64,000 bases of DNA from Rhizobium sp. Pop5 (GCF_024721175.1 NZ_CP099399.1:496001-560000), one strand, 5' to 3'; counted from the first letter of the stretch, positions 36,330-45,063 are shown. Notes: a model not told the origin generated them from the letters alone. Numbers and translations: made by a program.

Positions 36330-37334
36330 CTAGTCCTTAGATTCAACCTCGACGACGAGCTTCCCATCTGCCTGCCGATTTTCGAGCAGTTGATGCGCCG
36401 TGTCGACATCGGCAAGGGTGAAGCGGCGCGGGTCGAGCTTCGGCATCACCTTGCCAGCTTCGATAAGTTTCGTCATCTCCCGCATGATTTCGCCGTGATG
36501 GACGCGTCCCTCGCCGGTCAGGAGCGGCAACAGCGTGAAGACGCCGGAATAGCTCGCGGCCTTGAAGGAAAGTGGGGCCAGTGCATGGTTTCCCCAGCCG
36601 AGGCAGCTTACGACGTGGCCGAACCGTTTGACGGCCTGAAACGCCGTGTCGAGCCCTTGCCCGCCGATCGTGTCATAGACCAGGTCGAAACCCTTGCCGC
36701 CGGTATATCTGCCGACATAGGCCTCCACCGTTTCCGCCGCATGATCGATCGGCGCAGCACCCAGACTGCTGAGATAAGCTGCCTTCGAGGCGCCATCGAC
36801 GACATAGACCTCGGCGCCGGCAGCCTTGGCGATCTGCGCGACGATATGGCCGACACCGCCGCCGCCGAGCACGAGAACCTTTTGGCCGGCCTTGACCAGG
36901 GCGCGATCGACCAGCCCTTCCCATGCGGTGATTGAGATCAGCGGCAGGGCGGCTGCCTCGCGCATCGAAAGATTGTGCGGCTTTGGCGCAAGCAATGCTG
37001 CATCGACGGCAGCGAATTCTGCAAGCGATCCCTGAATGCCGCCGACCCCTCCGGTCATGCCGTAGACCTCGTCGCCGCGTCGGAAGCCGCTGACGCCTAT
37101 TCCGATTTCTTCGACAACACCCGCCATATCGATGCCGAGAATGGCGGGAAGGGGATGACGGGCATGGGCGGCTTTGCCGGCCCGGATCTTGGTATCGAGC
37201 GGATTGATGCCGCTTGCCCTGTTGCGCACCAGGATCTGGCCCTCGCCAGGCACCGGCTTGGCAATATCGGCGATGCGCAGTAGCGATTTCGGCGATTCCG
37301 CCAGCAGCGCTTTCATCGTTGATTGTGCAGACAT
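36330..37334 (-). CDS. Zinc-less MDR oxidoreductase, quinone-reductase type
   Basis: The start is ATG 37334 (MSAQSTMKALLAESP), preceded by GGAGAG; a longer frame to 37460 lacks support. The 334-residue protein is a medium-chain dehydrogenase/reductase: GroES-like N-terminal domain (ILVRNRASGINPLDTKIRAGKAAHARHPLPAILGIDMAGVVEEIG) and a Rossmann motif VLVLGGGGVGHIVAQIAKAAGAEVYVVDG near residue 165. The Cys/His zinc ligands of alcohol dehydrogenases are absent, so it should be a quinone-reductase/crotonase-like NADPH enzyme. It is divergent from a LysR gene, a common regulator-target layout. Confidence 0.88.
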   Translation of the reverse strand: MSAQSTMKALLAESPKSLLRIADIAKPVPGEGQILVRNRASGINPLDTKIRAGKAAHARHPLPAILGIDMAGVVEEIGIGVSGFRRGDEVYGMTGGVGGIQGSLAEFAAVDAALLAPKPHNLSMREAAALPLISITAWEGLVDRALVKAGQKVLVLGGGGVGHIVAQIAKAAGAEVYVVDGASKAAYLSSLGAAPIDHAAETVEAYVGRYTGGKGFDLVYDTIGGQGLDTAFQAVKRFGHVVSCLGWGNHALAPLSFKAASYSGVFTLLPLLTGEGRVHHGEIMREMTKLIEAGKVMPKLDPRRFTLADVDTAHQLLENRQADGKLVVEVESKD

Positions 37335-37410
37335 GGAACTCTCCAATGTTCGCATTGCCGCGCCTGTTATGGAGCGCCTGCAATGATCGTTTGTCCTGAA
37401 AGAAAGATGG

Positions 37411-37430
37411 TTCATTGAATTTCGAATGAA
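37411..37430. promoter_or_regulatory. Candidate LysR operator between the MDR gene and LysR gene
   Basis: Perfect six-base inverted arms TTCATT and AATGAA are separated by eight bases, in the T-N11-A arrangement of LysR binding sites. The site lies in the 147-base divergent intergenic region, 77 bases from the MDR start and 52 bases from the LysR start. Function is inferred from position only. Confidence 0.4.
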
Positions 37431-37481
37431 AACAAAAGATAATAACTGAAATCCATGCATTTTTGTTTGGAAGATACGACG

Positions 37482-38333
37482 ATGGAATGGAGTGACCTGA
37501 AACTGTTTCTGGCGATCGCGCGCTTCGGCACGTTGGGGGCCGCGGCGCGCAGCCTGGGCCTGACGCAGCCGACGATGGGCCGGCGCTTGCGCGCCCTCGA
37601 GGTCTCTCTCGGACAGACGCTTTTTCAGCGGACCGCCGATGGCTTTGTGCTGACCGACGAAGGTGCGTCCGTGCTTGCCGCCGCCGAGCGTATCGAGGAG
37701 GAAGCGCTGGCTATGGAGCGCGCGCTTGCCGGCGGCAGTCGTCAGCTCGATGGGTTCCTCAGGCTGTCCTCATCCGACTGGTTTGGCGCGCATGTGCTTT
37801 CGCCAGTGCTGGCGGAATTCTCGCTGACCTATCCGAAGGTCGTGGTCGAACTATTGACTGACAGCCGACTTCTCAGCCTGTCGCGGCGCGAAGCCGATCT
37901 CGTCTTTCGCATCGCGCCCTTCACGGAGACGGAAGTCATATCGCGCAAGCTCATCCATATCGAATACGGCCTTTATATCAGCCGCCGCGCGCCGCATCCG
38001 CGGGCGGGTGGCGGAGCCGGAGCCCGTCTCGTCACCATGGATGAGGCTTTCGGCGACATCCCGGATGTCGGCTGGTTGAAACGCATGCTGCCACAGGCCG
38101 AAATCGTCATGCGCAGCAACAACCGCGATGTGCAGGCCACGCTCTGCGCCAGCGGAGCCGGACTTGCCGTCCTGCCGCGGCCACTCGGCGATTCCCTTGC
38201 GGCCATCGAACTGGTCGATCTCGGCGAAGCGCCGCCCGGCCGGGACACCTGGGTCGGCTATCACCGCGATATGAAGCGCCTAGCGCGGCTGCGAGCCCTG
38301 CTGGATCTCGTCATCGAGAGGCTGGCGCACTGA
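37482..38333 (+). CDS. LysR-family regulator divergent from the MDR oxidoreductase
   Basis: The chosen start is ATG 37482 (MEWSDLKLFLAIA), typical of LysR proteins; an in-frame ATG at 37455 adds only nine residues. The 283-residue protein has the helix-turn-helix FGTLGAAARSLGLTQPTMGRRLRALEVSLGQTLFQRTADGFVLTDEG. The effector domain is present (LDGFLRLSSSDWFGAHVLSPVL). Its divergent partner is the MDR oxidoreductase, which it probably controls. It ends 18 bases before the convergent stop of another LysR gene. Confidence 0.9.
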   Translation: MEWSDLKLFLAIARFGTLGAAARSLGLTQPTMGRRLRALEVSLGQTLFQRTADGFVLTDEGASVLAAAERIEEEALAMERALAGGSRQLDGFLRLSSSDWFGAHVLSPVLAEFSLTYPKVVVELLTDSRLLSLSRREADLVFRIAPFTETEVISRKLIHIEYGLYISRRAPHPRAGGGAGARLVTMDEAFGDIPDVGWLKRMLPQAEIVMRSNNRDVQATLCASGAGLAVLPRPLGDSLAAIELVDLGEAPPGRDTWVGYHRDMKRLARLRALLDLVIERLAH

Positions 38334-38351
38334 ATCGGTCGACGTCTGCCC

Positions 38352-39248
38352 CTACCGCTCCCAATAGGGGATCGGACCGTAAAGCTCTGCCAGATAGTCG
38401 ATGAACAGCCGCACTTTCGCCGGCAGGAACTGCCGGCTGGGATAGACCGCCGACAGCGCGACATTGTGCGAGCCCTCGTAGGCCGGCAGCACCTGCACCA
38501 GCCGGCCGGCCTTGAGCTCTTCGCCGATATCCCAGGTGGAACGCAGTGCGATGCCGAGGCCGGCGATCACCGCCTCGCGGATCACCTCGCTCGAATTGGT
38601 AATCAGCATGCCCTCCGGCCTGAGGCTGCGCGCGCCGTCCGGTCCGTTGAGGCGCCAGGTATCGTTGTTGTGCGCGGGAAGGCAGCGGTGGTGTTTCAGA
38701 TCGTCGATATCACTGGGCTCGCCGTGCGCGGCAAGATAATCCGGCGAAGCGCAGAGCAGCCGGCGCACCGGCGCCAGTCGGCGGGCGACGAGGCTTGAAT
38801 CGGTTAGCTCCGCGATGCGGATGGCCAGATCGAAGCCACCGCCGACGATATCGGAGAATTCGTCGGTCAGCACCAGGTTGATGGCAAGCGCCGGATGCGC
38901 CGCCATGAACGCTTTCAGATGCGGCGCGATATGCATGCGTCCGAAGGAGGTCGGCGCCGAAATCTTCAGCGTGCCGTGCATCTGCGCCGAGCGGCCGGAA
39001 ATATAGAATTCCGCCTCTTCCAAGCCGGCGAGAATGCCGAGAACGCGGTCGTAAAAGCCTTGCCCCGCCTCCGTCAGCGAGATCTGCCGTGTCGTGCGCT
39101 GCAGAAGCCGCGTGCCGAGCCGGTCCTCCAGCCGCTTGATCCTTTTGGAGATGACGGCGGGGGAAAAGCCCAGTGCACGCCCGGCGAGCGACATGCTTCC
39201 CGTCGAGACGACCTTGGCGAAGATTTCGAGATCACCCAGATTGGTCAT
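38352..39248 (-). CDS. LysR-family regulator divergent from glcDEF
   Basis: The protein is 298 residues with the helix-turn-helix LEIFAKVVSTGSMSLAGRALGFSPAVISKRIKRLEDRLGTRLLQRTTRQISLTEAG at residues about 7-62, followed by the effector domain GTLKISAPTSFGRMHIAPHLKAFMAAHPALAINLVL. It resembles DmlR/CrgA-type LysR proteins. It is divergent from glcD across 147 bases holding a pair of near-identical 11-base elements, so it is the best candidate regulator of the glycolate oxidase operon; this is inferred from layout only. Confidence 0.9.
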   Translation of the reverse strand: MTNLGDLEIFAKVVSTGSMSLAGRALGFSPAVISKRIKRLEDRLGTRLLQRTTRQISLTEAGQGFYDRVLGILAGLEEAEFYISGRSAQMHGTLKISAPTSFGRMHIAPHLKAFMAAHPALAINLVLTDEFSDIVGGGFDLAIRIAELTDSSLVARRLAPVRRLLCASPDYLAAHGEPSDIDDLKHHRCLPAHNNDTWRLNGPDGARSLRPEGMLITNSSEVIREAVIAGLGIALRSTWDIGEELKAGRLVQVLPAYEGSHNVALSAVYPSRQFLPAKVRLFIDYLAELYGPIPYWER

Positions 39249-39279
39249 GCGGTTCCGCGACTTTTTCCCCTTTAGGCAT

Positions 39280-39320
39280 AAGTGCTTAGCATTTGCGCCG
39301 CTATCGGGAAAGTGCTAAGC
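39280..39320. promoter_or_regulatory. Candidate operator pair in the lysR-glcD intergenic region
   Basis: AAGTGCTTAGC (39280-39290) and AAGTGCTAAGC (39310-39320) differ at one base and start 30 bases apart, close to three helical turns. Their inner parts GCTTAGC and GCTAAGC are reverse complements of each other, so the pair is both a near-direct and an inverted arrangement. Such pairs fit LysR recognition and activation sites. The function is inferred. Confidence 0.4.
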
Positions 39321-39395
39321 CGATTATCGGCGGCAGGGAGGTTTGCAGGCCTCTTCCTGCTATTATTTTCCGTCATCAGGGCCAGGGAGAACGCT

Positions 39396-40835
39396 ATGTC
39401 CGACGCCATTCCGTTTCTTGAGCCCCGCGCCGATGTCCTGGCGCGCCGCGCTCAGATTGTTGCCGATCTGACCGACCTCCTGCCGCCGGAATGCCTGGTC
39501 CACGAGGCGCGCGAACTGGTGCCGTTCGAGACCGATGCCTTCGTCTCCTACCGCCGCCTCCCGCTCGCCGTCGCTCTTCCGCGCACGACGGCCGAGGTCT
39601 CGGCGATCATGCGTTATTGCCATCGCTATGGCATTCCCGTCGTGCCGCGTGGCGCCGGCACCTCGCTTTCCGGCGGCGCCATTCCGCAGGAGGATGCCGT
39701 CGTGCTCGGCCTGTCGAAGATGAACAGCATCCTCGAAATCGACCTGCCAAACCGCGTCGCCGTTGTTCAAGCCGGCGTCACCAATCTCAATATTTCCGAG
39801 TCCGTTTCCGCGGACGGTTTTTTCTATGCGCCTGACCCGAGTTCACAGCTCGCCTGCACCATCGGCGGCAATGTCGGCATGAATTCCGGCGGCGCCCACT
39901 GTCTGAAATATGGCGTGACGACCAACAATCTGCTCGGCGTCAGAATGGTGCTGGTCGACGGCTCGGTGATCGAGCTCGGCGGCAAGGCGCTGGATGCGGC
40001 GGGTTACGACCTGCTCGGTCTTGTCTGCGGCCACGAAGGCCAGCTCGGCATCGTCACCGAGGCAACGGTGCGGCTGATCGCCAAGCCGGAAGGCGCGCGC
40101 CCTGTGCTCTTCGGTTTCGAAACGTCGGAAGAGGCCGGCGCCTGCGTTGCCGATGTCATTGCCGCCGGCATCATTCCCGTTGCGATCGAATTCATGGACA
40201 AGCCGGCAATCGAGATCTGCGAGGCCTTCGCCCATGCCGGTTATCCCCTCGATGTCGGGGCGGTGCTGATCGTCGAGGTCGAAGGTTCGGAAGCCGAGAT
40301 GGACGCCACGCTGAAGGACATCGTCGAGATCGCCCGGCGGCGCGGGGTGAAAACCGTGCGTGAATGCCAGTCGGCGACGGAGGCGGCGCTGATCTGGAAG
40401 GGCCGCAAATCCGCCTTCGGCGCCACCGGCCGCATCGCCGACTATATCTGCATGGACGGCACCGTGCCGCTCAGCCAACTGTCCCACGTACTGAAGAGAA
40501 CCGCCGAGATCGTCGATCACTACGGACTGCGTGTCGCCAACGTTTTCCACGCCGGCGACGGCAACATGCATCCGCTGATCCTCTTCAACGCCAATGATCC
40601 CGAAGATGCCGCCCGCGCGGAAGCCGCCGGCAACGAAATCCTGAAGCTCTGCGTCGATGCCGGCGGCTGCCTGACCGGCGAACATGGCGTTGGCATCGAA
40701 AAGCGCGACCTAATGCGGCACCAATATTCCGAAGCCGATCTCGCCCAACAGATGGCAGCGCGCGCCGCCTTCGATCCCGGCTGGATCCTCAACCCGTCGA
40801 AGGTCTTCCCGCTCGAAGGGCGACCGGCCGCATGA
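39396..40835 (+). CDS. glcD: Glycolate oxidase subunit GlcD (FAD-binding)
   Basis: ATG 39396 is preceded by AGGGAG. The 479-residue protein is an FAD-linked oxidase of the GlcD/D-lactate dehydrogenase type: GIPVVPRGAGTSLSGGAIP near residue 80 is the pyrophosphate-binding loop, followed by CTIGGNVGMNSGG near 150 and by the C-terminal FAD-oxidase end GDGNMHPLI and GEHGVGIEKRDLM near 430. It is the catalytic flavin subunit of the membrane-associated GlcDEF complex that turns glycolate into glyoxylate. It overlaps glcE by ATGA. Confidence 0.94.
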   Translation: MSDAIPFLEPRADVLARRAQIVADLTDLLPPECLVHEARELVPFETDAFVSYRRLPLAVALPRTTAEVSAIMRYCHRYGIPVVPRGAGTSLSGGAIPQEDAVVLGLSKMNSILEIDLPNRVAVVQAGVTNLNISESVSADGFFYAPDPSSQLACTIGGNVGMNSGGAHCLKYGVTTNNLLGVRMVLVDGSVIELGGKALDAAGYDLLGLVCGHEGQLGIVTEATVRLIAKPEGARPVLFGFETSEEAGACVADVIAAGIIPVAIEFMDKPAIEICEAFAHAGYPLDVGAVLIVEVEGSEAEMDATLKDIVEIARRRGVKTVRECQSATEAALIWKGRKSAFGATGRIADYICMDGTVPLSQLSHVLKRTAEIVDHYGLRVANVFHAGDGNMHPLILFNANDPEDAARAEAAGNEILKLCVDAGGCLTGEHGVGIEKRDLMRHQYSEADLAQQMAARAAFDPGWILNPSKVFPLEGRPAA

Positions 40836-42040
40836 TCGATCTGATGCCGACCAGCGAGGAACAGGCGGCGGCGATCGTCCGCGCCCATGCGGAGACTGGA
40901 CGGCCGCTCGCGATCTGCGGCGGAGATACCCGTTCCGGTTTCGGCAATGCGGTTGCATCGGAAGACCGGCTGCGATCGACCAGGCTTTCCGGCATCGTCG
41001 CCTATAATCCCGGCGAGATGGTGATGACCGTTCGATCGGGTACGCCGCTTGCCGAGGTCGAGGCGGCACTTCAGGAGAACGGTCAGATGCTCGCCTTCGA
41101 GCCGATGGATCATCGCCCAGTCATGGGCAGGTCGGGCGAGCCGACCATCGGCGGCGTCTTTGCTGCCAATGTTTCCGGCCCGCGCCGCCTCGTCGCGGGC
41201 GCTGCTCGTGACAGCCTGCTTGGCGTGCGCTTCGTCAACGGCAGGGGGGAGGTCATCAAGGCCGGCGGCCGGGTGATGAAGAATGTGACTGGCCTCGATC
41301 TCGTCAAGCTGATCGCCGGCTCGCATGGCACGCTGGGTTTCCTCACCGAGGTGACTTTCCGCGTGCCGCCGAGGCCGAAGACGGAGCAGACGGTGGTTCT
41401 CTCCAGCCTCAACGATGCCGAAGCGGCAGGCGCCATGGCGGCGGCGATGGCGCTGCCGGTCGAGGTCTCGGGGGCCGCCCATCTGCCGCTGACGGTGACG
41501 TGGAAATTTCTTGGCGGCAAGCTGCCGGAAGGCGAGGCGACAGTCTTGCGTATCGAGGGTCTTCCGGGCTCGGTCGACGTGCGCATTGAAAAGCTTGCGG
41601 CGGCGATGTCCTCCTTCGCTACGGTGACGCGGTTGGAGGAGCTTGAAAGCCACAGGCTCTGGCAGGAAATCCGGGACGTGCTGCCTTACGCCGACGGCAC
41701 TCTTCGGCCGGTCTGGCGCGTCTCGGTCGCCCCCGGCACCGGCCATCAGCTGGTCGCGGCCCTGCGTCTGGAAGCTGGCGTGGACGCCTTCTATGATTGG
41801 CAGGGCGGCCTTGTCTGGATGCGCATGGAGGCAGGCCCCGAAGCCGAGCTTGTCCGCCGCTTCATCAAGGCGCTCGGTGGCGGCCATGCGACGCTGATCC
41901 GCGCTTCACAGCAGGCGAGGGCGGTCACGGCAGCCTTCCATCCGGAGCCCGAGGCGGTGGCGATGTTGTCGCGGCGGGTGAAGGAGAAGTTCGATCCGGC
42001 CGGCATATTCAATCCGGGGAAGATGCTGGAGCACCGCTGA
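40832..42040 (+). CDS. glcE: Glycolate oxidase subunit GlcE (FAD-binding)
   Basis: The protein is 402 residues, coupled to glcD by ATGA. It has a reduced FAD-binding domain: RPLAICGGDTRSGFG near residue 29, PTIGGVFAANVSGPRRLVAGAARDSLLGVRFV near 105 and GRVMKNVTGLDLVKLIAGSHGTLGFLTEVTFRV near 145. It partners with GlcD and GlcF in glycolate oxidation. Its stop overlaps the start of a small ORF (TGATG), which sits between glcE and glcF and breaks the usual glcDEF contiguity. Confidence 0.92.
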   Translation: MIDLMPTSEEQAAAIVRAHAETGRPLAICGGDTRSGFGNAVASEDRLRSTRLSGIVAYNPGEMVMTVRSGTPLAEVEAALQENGQMLAFEPMDHRPVMGRSGEPTIGGVFAANVSGPRRLVAGAARDSLLGVRFVNGRGEVIKAGGRVMKNVTGLDLVKLIAGSHGTLGFLTEVTFRVPPRPKTEQTVVLSSLNDAEAAGAMAAAMALPVEVSGAAHLPLTVTWKFLGGKLPEGEATVLRIEGLPGSVDVRIEKLAAAMSSFATVTRLEELESHRLWQEIRDVLPYADGTLRPVWRVSVAPGTGHQLVAALRLEAGVDAFYDWQGGLVWMRMEAGPEAELVRRFIKALGGGHATLIRASQQARAVTAAFHPEPEAVAMLSRRVKEKFDPAGIFNPGKMLEHR

Positions 42041-42420
42041 TGGGCAGAATTGCTGGGCCTGTTAGAGATCCGTGGAAGAGTCAGGTTAGTCAGCGCAGAC
42101 GGGAAAAAGAGCGTCTCAATAGCTGGATACCGCTTCCCATAGTGCATCCGCCCGCCAAACGTCGGCAAATGGCGTTGCTCTGGTATATAGCCAGATTTTT
42201 CACCGACGGAATGATGATCGGCATGAAGGGCTGGCCTCCGCTAACTCCGGATATGCGGGTTTTGTTGGCGAAAAAGCAGCTCTCTTTGGCAAGATGCCAA
42301 GCGTGCAGAAATCAAGTGAAAGTCACTCAAGTGGGCATTGAAGCGCTTAGCGACGCCATTCCGAGTTACCAGGACAAACACTATATCATTCTCGCGACAC
42401 ACACTCGGAGTGTTCGATAG
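42040..42420 (+). CDS. Unrecognised 126-residue ORF between glcE and glcF
   Basis: The ATG at 42040 overlaps the glcE stop, and the frame ends 18 bases before the glcF start, so it would be translated within the operon. The product is basic (SQRRREKERLNSWIP), has a short hydrophobic stretch (MALLWYIARFF), and carries a CxxC (ARCQACRNQVKV). The codon choice is less GC-biased than glcE/glcF. I do not recognise a family. It could be a real coupled protein or an insertion that happens to be open. Polar effects on glcF cannot be judged from sequence. Confidence 0.4.
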   Translation: MGRIAGPVRDPWKSQVSQRRREKERLNSWIPLPIVHPPAKRRQMALLWYIARFFTDGMMIGMKGWPPLTPDMRVLLAKKQLSLARCQACRNQVKVTQVGIEALSDAIPSYQDKHYIILATHTRSVR

Positions 42421-42438
42421 CTACTCGGAGCATCAAGC

Positions 42439-43749
42439 GTGCAAACCAACTTCACCCCGACCCAGCTTCTCGACCCCCATGTCGCCGAATCCGAGCAGAT
42501 CCTGCGCAAATGCGTTCACTGTGGTTTCTGCACAGCCACCTGTCCCACCTATGTGACGCTCGGCAATGAACTCGACAGCCCGCGCGGCCGCATCTACCTG
42601 ATCAAGGACATGCTGGAAAACGGTCGTGCCGCCGATGCCGAGGTCGTCACACACATCGACCGGTGCCTCTCCTGCCTCGCCTGCGTCACCACCTGTCCCT
42701 CGGGCGTCGACTACATGCATCTGGTCGATCACGCTCGCGCCCATATCGAAAACACCTACAAGCGCCCGTTCATGAACCGGCTCACGCGCGCCGTCCTTGC
42801 CGCCGTGCTTCCCTATCCTGGCCGTTTCCGCCTGGCGCTCAAGCTCGCCCGTCTCGGCCGGCCCTTCGCCGGCCTGATGCGCGGCGGTGCGCTGAAACCC
42901 TTCGCCGCCATGCTGACGCTCGCGCCGCGCCGCGTGCCTGCCGCCCCGGATTTCGCAAAACCCGGCACGCACCCGCCTGAGGCCGAACGGCGCGGCCGCG
43001 TGGCGATCCTCACCGGCTGCGCCCAGCCGGTGCTCGATCCCGCCATCAACACGGCGGCGATCCGGCTGCTGACCCGGCTCGGCGTCGAGGTCGTGGTTCC
43101 CGAAGGCGAGGTTTGCTGCGGATCGCTCGTCCATCACATGGGCCGCGCCGAACAGGCGCTCGCCAGCGCGCGCACCAATGTCGATATCTGGACGCGCGAG
43201 ATCGAGGGTAACGGCCTCGACGCGATCATCATCACCGCCTCGGGTTGCGGCACGACGATAAAGGATTACGGCCACATGCTGCGCCTCGATCCTGCCTATG
43301 CCGCCAAAGCGGCCAGGGTCTCGGCGCTTGCCAGGGACATCACCGAATATCTCGCGACGCTCGACCTGCCCTCGCATATGCCGAAGGGCATCACCGTCGC
43401 CTATCATTCCGCCTGTTCCATGCAGCACGGACAGCGGATCACGCTGGCGCCGAAGCAATTGCTGAAGGCGGCGGGCTTTACGGTGCGCGATCCTGCCGAG
43501 GGCCACCTCTGCTGCGGCTCCGCCGGCACCTACAACATCATGCAGCCGGAGATCTCGGCCGCGCTGAAGGCGCGCAAGGTGAAGAACATCGAGGCCACCA
43601 AGGCCGATATCATCGCTACCGGCAATATCGGCTGCATCACCCAGATCGCCACCGGCACCGGCATTCCGATCCTGCATACGGTCGAGCTTCTCGACTGGGC
43701 TTACGGCGGCGCTGTGCCGGAAAAATTAACAGGTTTGCCGTTAGTCTGA
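42439..43749 (+). CDS. glcF: Glycolate oxidase iron-sulfur subunit GlcF
   Basis: The protein is 436 residues from GTG 42439. Two 4Fe-4S binding motifs are visible: CVHCGFCTATCP with Cys25, 28, 31 and 35, and a second CLSCLACVTTCP near residue 76. Two cysteine-rich CCG domains follow, with motifs ending EVCCGSLVHHMG near 230 and GHLCCGSAGTYN near 360. This is the electron-transfer subunit of the GlcDEF complex, passing electrons from the flavin subunits to the respiratory chain. It closes the operon. Confidence 0.94.
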   Translation: MQTNFTPTQLLDPHVAESEQILRKCVHCGFCTATCPTYVTLGNELDSPRGRIYLIKDMLENGRAADAEVVTHIDRCLSCLACVTTCPSGVDYMHLVDHARAHIENTYKRPFMNRLTRAVLAAVLPYPGRFRLALKLARLGRPFAGLMRGGALKPFAAMLTLAPRRVPAAPDFAKPGTHPPEAERRGRVAILTGCAQPVLDPAINTAAIRLLTRLGVEVVVPEGEVCCGSLVHHMGRAEQALASARTNVDIWTREIEGNGLDAIIITASGCGTTIKDYGHMLRLDPAYAAKAARVSALARDITEYLATLDLPSHMPKGITVAYHSACSMQHGQRITLAPKQLLKAAGFTVRDPAEGHLCCGSAGTYNIMQPEISAALKARKVKNIEATKADIIATGNIGCITQIATGTGIPILHTVELLDWAYGGAVPEKLTGLPLV

Positions 43750-43794
43750 AGCCTGTGAGGCCCCCGTCGGGGCCGCTCTCGGGAGATTTGGGCG

Positions 43795-44235
43795 ATGTGG
43801 CGCGGAATGATTGTGCTTGCGGGACTGCTCGGCGCGGCGGGCACTGCCCATGCGGATAGTCATTTATTCTGTTCCGCCGATGACAAGGAAACACGCTTCA
43901 CCCTCGAAAGCGGTTTCGAAGGCAATGGCGGCCATCGGCTCAACCATTTCCGCGGCGCCTTGGCCGTCAAGGATGAGAGCCAGTCGGCGATATTCGGAAA
44001 ACGTGTTTTCGAATCGCGGCATCTGACCAACCACTGGTCACGCGACGGCGAGCTGCTCCTGGAGGTCTTCGATCCCGGTGGCGACGATACCAATGGCGTA
44101 ACGCTGGATCTGGTGGTGGTCGCCGGCGAGCGCGGCAAGGCCACGGCAAATTTCAGCGGTACCTATTCCCTGACGATCGAAGGCGGCAGCCAACCTTACG
44201 CCGCCAAGGGCAAGGTCAGCTGCGGTACGAAATAA
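43795..44235 (+). CDS. Hypothetical secreted protein
   Basis: The protein is 146 residues. The first 22 (MWRGMIVLAGLLGAAGTAHADS) form a signal peptide with a likely cut after AHA, so the mature part should be periplasmic. The remainder is beta-rich with regular alternation (HLFCSADDKETRFTLESGFEG near the start, KGKVSCGTK at the end); the two cysteines there could form a disulfide. I do not recognise a family. It follows glcF by 46 bases, with a GC-rich six-base stem (43759-43774) between, so co-transcription is uncertain. Confidence 0.7.
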   Translation: MWRGMIVLAGLLGAAGTAHADSHLFCSADDKETRFTLESGFEGNGGHRLNHFRGALAVKDESQSAIFGKRVFESRHLTNHWSRDGELLLEVFDPGGDDTNGVTLDLVVVAGERGKATANFSGTYSLTIEGGSQPYAAKGKVSCGTK

Positions 44236-44335
44236 CGCCACAGCGGTTCAACTGCGACGGCGTCCTTTGCGCGACATGCTCCAAGAGGGCGTACGGCGCT
44301 GCGGCGGGCCATCCCGAGATCGGAATTCAAAAATA

Positions 44336-44375
44336 ATAAAGCGCCGCGCGTCCCATCGGATGCGCGGCGCTTTAT
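44336..44375. terminator. Bidirectional Rho-independent terminator
   Basis: A 14-base perfect stem (ATAAAGCGCCGCGC at 44336-44349 with its complement at 44362-44375) has a 12-base loop. A/T-tracts flank both ends, so it can stop transcription from both the secreted-protein gene (plus) and the LpxQ-like gene (minus), which converge here. Confidence 0.8.
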
Positions 44376-44388
44376 GTCTATCATTCTA

Positions 44389-45063
44389 TTACCAGTGGAA
44401 CGATACGCCGACGTTGACGGCATTCGTGAAGATGTTGGTCTTCAGGTCCACGCCGCTGTCGATCGGAACGTCGACGCGCGAATAGGTGCCCTTGTATTCG
44501 ACGAAGGTCGACCAGCGGTCGGTCACCTTGAAGTCGACGCCGGCCTGGGCCTGCAGCGTCACGCCGCCGAATTCATAAGCCCAGGTCTTGCCCTCGGGGC
44601 GAATCACTTCGACGTGCGGAATGTTCACGCCGATACCGGCGCCGAGATAGGGCGTCCAGCGGCGGGTCGGATCCTGGAAACGATAGAGACCGTTCACGGT
44701 GAGCAGGTTCAGGCCATCGGTGAATTCGAAATGCGACCAGCCGGTCTTTTCGAGCGTATCGTCGTCGGCATAGACCTTGTCATGGGTGTAGTCGAGCGAG
44801 ATACCCCAGTTCGGTTTATTGAAGTTCTCCAGCCACCAGGTCACGCGGCCGCCATAATAAGGCGGGCTTCCGAAGGACTTGCCTTCCCAGCCGGCGGTGA
44901 AATGCGTGCCGTCGGAAAGATCGACGCCGCTATGCGGCGCGGTCTGGTAGCCGCCGTAAATGGAGAACTGCAGATCTTCCGCCGATGCGGAAGCCGCTGA
45001 ACAGATCGTGAAAAACGCGATGCCCGCAAGCAGGGAAGCGGAAGAGCGAAGCGCATGGACCAT
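44389..45063 (-). CDS. lpxQ: Outer-membrane beta-barrel protein, LpxQ (lipid A oxidase)-like
   Basis: The protein is 224 residues with a signal peptide of about 28 residues (ending SAASASA). The mature part has alternating polar/hydrophobic strands ending in an aromatic residue (VGVSFHW), the C-terminal pattern of outer-membrane barrels. Rhizobium leguminosarum/etli LpxQ, an outer-membrane oxidase that converts the proximal glucosamine of lipid A to 2-aminogluconate, is of about this size. The assignment is from memory of the family and not from a search; an unspecific OmpW/porin-like barrel is the alternative. Confidence 0.5.
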   Translation of the reverse strand: MVHALRSSASLLAGIAFFTICSAASASAEDLQFSIYGGYQTAPHSGVDLSDGTHFTAGWEGKSFGSPPYYGGRVTWWLENFNKPNWGISLDYTHDKVYADDDTLEKTGWSHFEFTDGLNLLTVNGLYRFQDPTRRWTPYLGAGIGVNIPHVEVIRPEGKTWAYEFGGVTLQAQAGVDFKVTDRWSTFVEYKGTYSRVDVPIDSGVDLKTNIFTNAVNVGVSFHW

